The position numbers and the translations under genes are program-made. Shown piece by piece: positions 43,946 through 52,608 of a DNA stretch of 64,000 nucleotides. Below the pieces are notes generated by a model, which was not told the origin of the DNA, did not search any database, and was given only the letters and a program-made list of their open reading frames with translations. Origin of the DNA: Hygrocybe punicea (taxonomy: Eukaryota; Basidiomycota; Agaricomycetes; Agaricales; Hygrophoraceae); NCBI GenBank assembly GCA_963556145.1, contig OY744463.1, forward strand, positions 930,001-994,000, written 5' to 3'. The first letter of the stretch is position 1; each line of letters starts with the position of its first letter.

Positions 43946-45379
43946 TTAATACCTTCTTTCTTCGTACCTTCCACGATCATAGTCGCGGTACCGTTCTCTC
44001 TCATAGTCGCGATACCTATCTCTCTCGCCTTCTCTTCCACCAAAGCTGCCACCACCGCCGCCACCACCACCACCACCACCACCACCACCACCACCACCAC
44101 CACGGTAGTCATCGTAACGTCCACGACGTTCGTAGTCACGCGTGTAGCGGCTGTCATACGGGCGGGGATCGTAGGGGCGCTCAACTGCATAGAGCCGATC
44201 AGAAAAAATCTTTGTCAAGAGGAAAATCAACAATACACACAATCGCTGCGTTTCGGTGGACCATAGTACCTGCCCGGTGTCGGTGTCCTGGCGCGTCCTC
44301 GGCGAGCCTACTACCAAGTGAATCAATGTATCCACAAGGACGTAAAATTTATGTTAACCTTCTCCACGTTCATCGTTTTGCCCATGAGATCAGTGGTATT
44401 CAAGGCGGTGACCGCGGCATCTGCTTCTTCTGCGGTCTCCATGGTCACGAATCCGAACCCACGAGACTCACGGGTGTGAGGATCATACATGACAGAAGCC
44501 TTCTTAACCTACCATTCACCAAAATAATATGTCAAATAACAAAACCTTCGTGCAAACCAGAAGAACTTACTCGGCCAATCTTGGCAAATGCCGCCTCGAG
44601 ATCGCGAGTATCAACTTTGTGGCTGAGGCCCGACACGTGGAGATTGTTGCCGGGATTATGTCTGCCATCGCCACCGCGACTGATTAATTAATGATGTTCC
44701 ACATAGGCATAAACAGCCAAGACACCATCTAACATGGAGCAAAGGAGACTGACCCTCTGTCACCGTCCCTGGCACCGGGGCTCCTGCTCCTGCTTGACCT
44801 TCTTGGGCCCTCGCCCCCTCTGTCACGGCCAGGCGAGCGTCCGCCGCCGTTGGTGTTCCAGTTGGGGTCATCCGTAGAAATATTGTTCCCGTTACTCAGC
44901 CCCGCTTCGTGTGTGGGGATGCTGATGCCGCTGTTGGAAGGTGCTATGTCTTGGGATTGCCATGCTGAGGAAGGTGGAAGCGAAAATGAAATGTCAGGGT
45001 TCGCATCATGCCGATAGGGGGATCAGTGGAGAGTGAGTTAGGATGGACGTGACTGAATAGTGTGATAGATGGCGGTAAAACAGAAAGAAGGCAGGGTCGA
45101 GTCTTTGTCTGTCCTCCCATGGCGAAAACATGTAAAAGAGAGAGAGTTGGAGAGTATTTGTATGATGTACACCAGAGGGGTGAAAGACATGTCTCGCATG
45201 TTGGCCTTGAGCCAAAAACGAGGAAAAATTGAATGGTCGCAGGGTTAACTGGAGGGTGAAGACTGTCGATGGACATTACAGCGGGCTGAACTGGTATGTA
45301 CGGAGGGGCTGGTGTTGCCGGCGACAGAGAAAATTCGCCGTCGTGTCGCTGCTGAGGCTGAAGACGTACCGTCATCCAT
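43946..45379 (-). CDS. Tra2-like RRM splicing regulator, 261 aa
   Basis: Six exons: 45379-45370, 44964-44754, 44679-44571, 44508-44359, 44307-44241, 44184-43946; all in frame. The first exon is 10 nt (MDD plus one base) followed by a 405-nt intron, long for this window. N-terminal RS-like stretch RRSSRSRSPG (about residues 57-66), one RRM (about 86-160) with RNP2 NLHVSGL and RNP1 RGFGFVTM, a linker ARRGRARTPTPGRYYGPP, and a C-terminus of RGG/RY repeats including a run of about 18 Gly (CCA/CCG repeat on the plus strand) and RDYERERYRDYDR. The RS-RRM-RS/RGG layout and the TPTPGRY linker match transformer-2-type splicing factors. It probably acts in the nucleus on exonic enhancers; target RNAs unknown. 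Confidence 0.85.
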
Positions 45380-45507
45380 TGTTGAGGTCCTTGATGGTCT
45401 GAAGAAAGAATATCGGAGTGGCAGTGTCTTTCAAATTTTGTCAAACTTTGTTACAAACATTGACAAGCTCGTGTAAACAAACACATAACATTGAACAAAA
45501 TACATGT
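45380..45507. other. Upstream region of the RRM gene, bounded by a transposon
   Basis: Only 128 bp lie between the RRM start codon and the left end of the TIR element, so the promoter either sits within this stretch or includes transposon sequence. Confidence 0.5.
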
Positions 45508-45990
45508 CACATCAGGACTTTCAACATTTAGTCGGGATCTAAAGTTATTTCTAAAGTTAGCAGAAAAATATAATCTTTAGATTTTAATTTAGGCCAAGTC
45601 TAAATATTGAATTTAAGTCATGAATAAATAAATGTCCAAATCAATTATTTTCTCTTGCCTTTAAATCACTCCTGCAATCAAAATAATTATCAGTGCTAAA
45701 TTGTAGAGGGAAAGTATAATTTAGATTCGAGTTTACACAGGTTTGCTAGTCCAAATTTAGGCATCACCTCAAGACAAGCTGAAATTTATAATTTTGACAG
45801 GATGAGAATATTTAATTTAATGGATATCAAAATGTACCATTTTGGTAGTTGTCAAAATTTAAGATTCCGTCTGGACTAAAGTGATTGTACGCTCCTATCG
45901 CCCACCCGTCGCCCACTCGCTGCCCACTCACTGCCCACGTGCACGTTATCGGGCACGCTCATCGCCCACCCATCCTCTCACTCACTTCGG
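45508..45990 (+). repeat. Left terminal inverted repeat
   Basis: AT-rich outer ~300 bp, then a GCCCAC-rich inner part (TCGCCCACCCGTCGCCCACTCG-like, about 45897-45990). Counterpart at 49370-49813 on the other strand. Confidence 0.8.
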
Positions 45991-47290
45991 CGGGTTTCCA
46001 GATCGAGGTGTTCAGTCACAAATCACAACAACAACAAACAACACGACGACGAAGGGACAACGACAACAACGACAACGACAGCGACAATAACGACAATGAC
46101 AGCAACGGCGACAACGACAATGGAAATGACGGTGACCATCAGCGAGGCCGGAGGAGTTGTGCACCAACTCTCCGGCCAAGGTACGTCTCTATCGCCTGAC
46201 ACTTCTCGTCGCCCGCTGACTACTTCGTCAGACACCATCGGCTGATCGTCCACCCATTGCCCACCACACCTTCCACCCACCGTCCATCATCAATCCAACG
46301 GCGGCAACAATGAGGGCCAAATGGTCCCCACTATGGCCACGAGGGGACGATGGCAGCGGCAGGCACTCACCACCCGCTGCCAACCATCACCCCATTGCAA
46401 CCGCTGAACAGCTGCAGGACGATGGCGACGACGACCTCCACTTCCAACTGGCAGTGGCAGGGCAACGGCGGTGACAATGGCGGCGGAATGGGGATCACAG
46501 CGCACAATGATGTGCGCTATTGCCCCCCAAAGTGGCCGATCGGAGCGGACGACGATGCAGGGAGGACGGCAACAAGACGACGGCCGCGGCCGCTACCATC
46601 GTCATCATCACAAATGACAGGAGGATGGCGACGGCCCCACGGAACGACGAGATCTCCACCACACGGCAACGTCCCTCGTCCTCGTCGCCATCTCTCCTCA
46701 CATTCGCCATCTCCCACACCCATGCCACACCTCGTCGCCCACGCCACGCCCTCGTCGCCCACGCCACGCTCTCGTCGCCCACGCCACGCTCTCGTCGCCC
46801 GCTCTCGTCGCCCACGCCATCTCCCCACCCTCACATCCCATCATCTCCCCCTGCCCACGCCATCTCCCTCGTCCACACCAACGCCATCTCCCTCACCCAT
46901 GCCCACGCCATCTCCTCACCCTCCCACTCCCTCGTTGCCCACACCATCTCTCCAACATAATCCCTGCCCACACCATCTCCCTCGCCACGCCATCTCCCTC
47001 ACCACACCATCTCCCACTCCCTAGTTGCCCACCCTCCCATCCCATCGTGCCATGCCCACGCCATCTCCCACACCTCATCGCCCACACCCTCGTTGCCCTC
47101 CCATCCTATCGTGCCCCCACCATCTCCCTGCCCTCATCCTGTCGTGCCCCTGCCCTGCCATCTCCCCCGCCTGCCTCTCCCCCTACCTCTGTCATCACCT
47201 CACGAACCCCACCACCACGTCAATTGACGTCGGAGCTGGGCTCATGAGGTCATATGATTGGGAGGTGGGCAGGCAATGGGTGGATGGCAA
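45895..47290 (+). repeat. GCCCAC-rich and CAACGA-rich repeat field
   Basis: 46025-46135 is a CAACGACAA-type microsatellite. About 46720-47160 is a field of imperfect tandem units of the type CTCGTCGCCCACGCCA and CCCACGCCATCTCC. The long Pro/Ser/Thr-rich plus-strand frames here are a by-product of these repeats. Dense subterminal motifs of this kind can be transposase-binding arrays; that is inference. Confidence 0.75.
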
Positions 47291-47305
47291 GTGGGTGATG
47301 GGCGG

Positions 47306-47461
47306 TGGAGTAGTGGGACCTGGCAGTCACGTGACTGGGTTCCCACGGTTTGACCTAGTTAGTAGCCTTCCAGATGTAGTAGTCAGGGATCCTTCCTATC
47401 CAGTCGACTTCCACCTCGAGTCCTACGTGAGCCCCCGGAGAGGTACCTCGGTACCTCTCCA
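47306..47461 (+). repeat. 5' LTR, 156 bp
   Basis: TGGAG...CTCCA; one transition relative to the 3' copy. Contains the CACGTG palindrome in the CAGTCACGTGACTG block shared with other LTRs in this window. Confidence 0.92.
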
Positions 47462-49124
47462 TCGTGGTGATGAGAGTGCGATCGACTCACGGATCTCTTT
47501 TCTCTGTCTCTCAGCTTTTTTTACCACCTTTTTTCTCGCGAGACGACTCCTTTCGGCCTCACCACCCACTGCTGCGCAACGGCACATTTTCCCTTTATTC
47601 TCGGTCGTACGGTACTCAAGTTTACCCCTCGGCGCTCTTGTTCAACCCACCAACGCCCACGTCGTCCCAAAAACGCGGCCGCGACCCGTTTTGAACACCC
47701 AGCCAGGCCGCGTCACCTTGTTCGCGCCCAGCTTTTCACCCTTCACAGGCCCAAGACGACCCCCCACCGCCTTTGTTCGACGTTTCACGGCCCCACCTTG
47801 CCCCACGTCACTTCGGAAGCGCCGTCGACGTCCATTTTCGACGCCCAACGGCCACCCGCGTACAACCGCGTCACCACCTTTCGACCCCCATATTTTAGCG
47901 TTCCCCGGCCCACTCGTATCCATCCAGGCCCCCGCGTTCACGCTCGACGACCCGGTGCTCACGTTCTGCCCAAAAGAACCCCCCACCGCGCTTCGTTGCC
48001 CCAAACGAAGCCGTCCCGCCCTTGTTGGTCACCACACGGATCCGCCACGGCACCAACGTCGAACCCCGTTTCTTCGTGTACCCCAGCGCAACCCACGGAC
48101 CCATTCGACCTCCCGTGCCCTCGTTCCACCGGCGAGGACCCCCCGTTCCCCTCCATTGCGTCAAACGAGCCCCCACCGTCGTTTTCGGACACCCAAGCGC
48201 CTGCCACGTCACCACCTTCAACCCCCCCGCTTTTCGTATGTCCCGGCCCCAACCCACGTTCGTTCAACCCCCCGCGCCCTCGTTCCACCCACCAGGGCAC
48301 CCCGTTGCCCCAGACGAGCCCCGCCGTGATTTCTGACACCCCGGCCACACGCCACGTCATCATCGCGCAGCCCCGTTCCGCCAACGCAACCGGCCCAGGC
48401 CATCTCGTCAAGCCCACGGCCCACCTGTTTGCAACCCCACAACACCTCGAACGGACCGTCCCCGCCGTTTCCCAGACCCCCACCGCGTTCCGCCACGTCA
48501 CCACCCCCCGGCCGGTTCCTTACACCATACCTGGCCCGCGAACCCTCGCTCAGCTCCCCGCGGCATCGTTCTCGACCCGGACGAGCCACCCCGATCCCTT
48601 CGCGTGATACGCCAACCCCTCGCGTCGAGACACCGCGCCCTCGTTAGCACAACCCTATGCCCCCATCCCTTGTTATAGCTTTATAGCCTCGTTCCCCGTT
48701 CCACCCCATACTGGATGTCGATTAAAGTCTACCTACGAGCCGTCACTACACTTGTTCATACACCTGTTCACCTAGTTCCACCAACACCGTTACGTTTTCG
48801 ATCACCAGAACTTGCACGCTGCACTGAGTACTTGCCAGAGCAATTCGAGCGATTTTGGATCTTGCGTCGTAAGCCCTAACCCTCGCGAGGAAGGCATTCG
48901 GAGAGTTTGAGTTTGAGAGAGGAGTTCTATAGAGTCTGGTCATCTACCGCCCCCTGCGCGAGGACGACTTCCCGCTTCACGATATAAGGCCCTGGCCTTG
49001 AGTCAAGGCTTTCTGAGGGACTGGGAGTTGTGGCTTTAGAGTTTTTTGGTCAGTTTCTGTTTGTTTTGTGTTCTTTTCTGTAGCAGTTGGCGACGAGGGC
49101 GTCGCCATGAGGAAAAGGGGCACT

Positions 49125-49280
49125 TGGAGTAGTGGGACCTGGCAGTCACGTGACTGGGTTCCCACGGTTTGACCTAGTTAGTAGCCTTCCAGATGTAGTA
49201 GTCAGGGATCCTTCCTATCCAGTCGACTTCCACCTCGAGTCCTGCGTGAGCCCCCGGAGAGGTACCTCGGTACCTCTCCA
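49125..49280 (+). repeat. 3' LTR, 156 bp
   Basis: Direct partner of 47306-47461, preceded by the polypurine tract at about 49110-49120. Confidence 0.92.
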
Positions 49281-49369
49281 GCGGGTGCATCAATTAACAT
49301 TGGTGAGTAGTGGGGCACCCTCAAAGCCTGCAGGAAATGACAATGGCACCAACTGCACAGCAGTGTGAT

Positions 49370-49813
49370 GGCTGGGTGGCGGGTGGGCGATGGGCGGGCG
49401 ACGGGCGGGCGACGAGTGGGCGATGGCGCGGGCAATAGCTTTAGATCTAACAACAACCTTTGGATTTAAATAGCTGCTGCAATCTTACATTTTGATAACT
49501 ATTAAATTTATTATTTTAATGCTACCGAAAGTTTTAATTTTGGCCTGCCTCTAAGTGATGCCTAAATTTGGACTAGAAATTTGAGTAAACTTGAAACTAA
49601 ATTATACTTTCCCCTTACAATTTAGATCTGATAATTATTTTGATTGCAAGAATAACCTAAAGATAAAAATAAATAAATAATTTAGATATACATTTATTTG
49701 TGACTTAAATTCAATATTTAGGCTAGGCCTAAATGTAAATCTAAAGATTATATTTTGGTGCTAACTTTAGAAATCACTTTAGATCCCGACTAAATGTGGA
49801 AAGTCCTGATGTG
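49370..49813 (-). repeat. Right terminal inverted repeat
   Basis: Reverse complement of the left repeat; its outer end provides sequence immediately 3' of the RBR gene. Confidence 0.8.
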
Positions 49814-49841
49814 TGTGCAATGGCAAGCCAAACTGAACACT

Positions 49842-52340
49842 CTATCGCAAAGCTTCGAATAACGTACATTTGCGATAATGGTCCGAAACAGCGGTTTTGA
49901 CATCCTGTGGCAATGACGATTGAAGTATCTTCTTGCCGCAAACATAGCAGAAATGCCTTAACAACACACTCAATAATTAAAGGGACTAAAAAAGGTGAAA
50001 GTACGGACATGTTACATCCCGGCGACATGCACTGATTTATCATATTAGTTTGCACTGGATTTCTGGAAAATGGGGCAGCACGAACTGTCATGTGGTTGCA
50101 ACCTGACGTCTTTTGAATCGGGGTTTTGCATCCTAGTGTTGAAGAGAGGCCAAATATGTTACCATTATGATGTAACAGAGGCAGCGGTCCTACCTGGGCA
50201 GAATTTCCAGCCTCGCTGTTTCATGAGATGCTTCAACTCGGATGAGCCATCGCAAGAATGCGCAGATCCTGCCGTGTCTACCTCTTGTTGACATGTCTTA
50301 CACCAAGCATGGTTACATCCCGGCAAAGGACAGACGAGGGTCCGCTCTGCTTGGTGTTCGTTCCGGTCAACAAATGCAGATCGCTTGCACCTGGGAAGGA
50401 CCATTATGGTGAATGAAACGATGGATGAATGAAACGATGGGTGATGTGTAACTCACTTGCGACAATGGAGGAGAATAGAAAATGCTGCCATTTGAAGCTC
50501 CTCATAAATTTCATAGTCTTGTTCCGGAATGCCTACTTGCTGAACCAAGGAATTGGTCAACGCTGCAGAGGCATTTAACAACGATGTATAAACACGACGC
50601 CGAATGCCAGACCCACCACTCGGTTCACGTCGGCCCTTTTCTGCCACACAGATTGGACAAAAAATCGGGAAGCGGTGGTCCTTTATTTTCGAGATCAAGT
50701 AGTTCCTGATACAATCTCTGCAGCATGTGTGTCCGCAGTGCTCAACGCAAGCGACGAAGTCCTCAGGTTGTTCTTCAAGACATATCCCGCATTTGAATAA
50801 AACTTGAACGGTCTTGGCAAGTTCTTCCCGTTCTCTACGCAAACGCTCGTCTTCTTTCTCATACTCCCGCTGTTTCTGCATGGCGGCTATGGCGCTTCGC
50901 ATCTCTGACCGATCGACCTGCATCGCAACTTCGAGGTCATTGTTACGGGCCTCGTCCAAGATCGACTTCTTTCCTTTGTCGCGTGAGATAAGACCCCCAG
51001 GATGTTCACGATTGTACTCATCGTCCCTATGAACACGTCTATCGCTACCCTCGCGCTGTTTCAGCACGGCCCTTTCGGTGCGTTGCCTTTCCGATGACAG
51101 ATCCCATTCAAGTTGCATTGCAAACTCTAGATCGTGTTCGCCGGGTTCCGACCTCTCTCCCTTGTCGTATGAAGCAGTACGTCCAGCTTGTCTACGATTG
51201 TGATAGTTCCCATTACCGATGGTGTGAGATGGGCCCGCAATTGGACTTGCAGCAACCAACGAGTTGTGCTGATATCTAGGCAGAGAACCGCGTCGTTGAA
51301 GTCCGATATCGTTGTCTAATTTCTTGAGGGAAGTTGTAGAGGGACTGCTCGTCTGGAGCTGTTTCAATTCCTGACAATGATTCATTTCTGCCTCGATGAT
51401 TTCAGCTTCTAATCGCTGGTTTTCGGCCACCAGGGATTTATTCTGTAATTCATATTCGGCCACCTGCCCCTGCAGCTCCAGAAGAGTGAGGCTTGACTCT
51501 CGTACAGCTTGCGCTAAGTCTGCGTTGTTTCTGAGACTTTTGGAGGCAAAAATGTGACCAGAGAAATGTCCAAGGAGTTGAGCTTGCCATTGCATACTCT
51601 TGTCTGCGAAGAACCGGGTATCAACAGCCAGTAGCTGGCTGAGGTAGCTGGCTGTAGCGTCGATCGAGGTGTTGAAGATGAACCCCGCCCCTTCGGGATG
51701 TTTAGGCCTTGGATGTGAATCGAATACCACAAAGACAGATTTTTTGGATGCCAGTATCTTCAGGCAGGCAATGATTTCAGGAGGGCGCGTAATGACAACG
51801 GCGGCAGATACATTAGCTGCCGGACCTGAGTTCAGCTCTCTAAAACGACCGATTTAGCAGCAGTGCATGATAGGAAACCTGTTTGAAATCTTACAAAAGT
51901 AGATTCCTGAAGTTCTCGAAGCTTGGTTGCGAATGCTTGGAAGACAGAAGTTTCAAGGAGAATTCAAACAAAGGAACTTGATATATTTCGTCCACCTCCA
52001 AATGGGTCTGACTGGGCCACTGGGCACAAATCGACATGATCTCCTGTAAGAGAGGGTAAGGGAGCTCGGGAACTTCAAACCACGTAAAGTAATGTACCTC
52101 GGCGGTACTGCGACACATGATGTCCTTCAATAGAGCTTTGTCCCGCAGGCCATCCTGCTCTTTCCCGAGAACCACTCTTACGCAGTTCAGTGCCGCAATG
52201 CCACATGCAGATACCCCTCCATTTTGACCAGAATATTGACTTGCACCTGAATGTGAGATAACCCATTCGCTACCAAAAAGTACCTTTTGCACGACATCGT
52301 TCACATTGCTGTTTTCTTCATCATATTGGATTTTTATCAT
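49842..52340 (-). CDS. RBR E3 ubiquitin ligase with N-terminal papain-like domain, 736 aa
   Basis: Six exons: 52340-51895, 51839-50457, 50390-50194, 50132-50086, 50031-50009 (23 nt), 49956-49842; in frame, GT-AG. Residues 1-240 look like a cysteine-peptidase fold: GQNGGVSACGIAALN (Cys46) and VFVVFDSHPRPKHPEGAGF (Asp189, His191), giving a possible Cys-His-Asp set with Gln39 before the Cys. A charged coiled-coil region follows (about 270-490). RING1 is CGICLEEQPEDFVACVEHCGH...CPIC (499-546), the IBR holds CPLPGCNHAWCKTC and HSCDG, and RING2 holds KFCPGCKTPIQKTSGCNHMTC then FCYVCG, including the catalytic Cys after HMT. RBR ligases carry ubiquitin as a thioester on that Cys. The start at 52340 faces the giant GTPase gene. 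The 3' flank is a transposon end. Confidence 0.85.
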
Positions 52341-52608
52341 CTTTTTGATGTCCTGTTCTTCGGGGAGTTTGTTGCTAGAGTTCTACTGTCTTCGATAGGC
52401 CAAGGGTTGGACGCATATAGGCTATATAGCTACTTACGTCGATGACAGTCGGAACTCACCGTGACGGTGATGTGGATCGACGTTGTCTCAAATTAGAAAC
52501 ACTACGAATACAAATACCATCGATAAGCTGCGGATCTCATGGGTCTCACTGGCATAAATAGTCGCTGTCGAGTTATCCCTTTCCTCGAAACCCCCGCAGT
52601 CTAGTACC
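52341..52608. promoter_or_regulatory. Shared divergent promoter with perfect dyads
   Basis: A 268-bp spacer between two opposite start codons. It contains a perfect 15-bp dyad TCACCGTGACGGTGA (52456-52470) and a TATA-like 10-bp palindrome GCTATATAGC (52421-52430). Divergent spacing this short often means shared control; the factor is unknown. Confidence 0.6.

Larger units (their letters stand above)
47306..49280 (+). mobile_element. Non-autonomous LTR retrotransposon, 1975 bp, nearly identical LTRs
   Basis: 156-bp LTRs at 47306-47461 and 49125-49280 start TGGAG and end CTCCA and differ at a single base (A at 47425, G in the right copy). GCGG flanks both sides (47302-47305, 49281-49284). A purine tract (aggaaaagggg) lies just before the 3' LTR, and a TGG-starting candidate primer site lies 3 nt after the 5' LTR. 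There is no gag or pol; the interior is C-rich with diverged tandem units of roughly 150-200 bp sharing GCCACGTCACCACC. It must be mobilised by a related autonomous element. Confidence 0.92.
45508..49813. mobile_element. 4.3-kb TIR DNA transposon, non-autonomous, with nested LTR element
   Basis: The outer ends are inverted: CACATCAGGACTT at 45508 and AAGTCCTGATGTG ending at 49813. The similarity runs at roughly 85-90% identity for about 300 bp, then more loosely to about 45990 and 49370, where both sides carry GCCCAC/GTGGGC clusters. A 3-bp TGT flanks both ends (45505-45507, 49814-49816). CAC termini with a 3-bp duplication fit CACTA/CMC-type elements, but the family is not proven. No transposase is encoded. 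A complete LTR element is nested inside (47306-49280). The right end lies 28 bp past the stop codon of the RBR gene. Confidence 0.85.

Noticed and set aside
43915..44691. His-rich plus-strand frame
   Set aside because: Antisense of the poly-Gly run and exons of the Tra2-like gene.
46720..47160. Regularly repeated GCCCACGCC units as a possible CRISPR array
   Set aside because: Units are adjacent and imperfect with no unique spacers, and the DNA is clearly eukaryotic.
47025..48607. Long Pro/Thr/Arg-rich plus-strand frames of 434 and 269 codons
   Set aside because: They cross the LTR boundary at 47306 and follow C-rich tandem repeats; overlapping frames on both strands are equally open.
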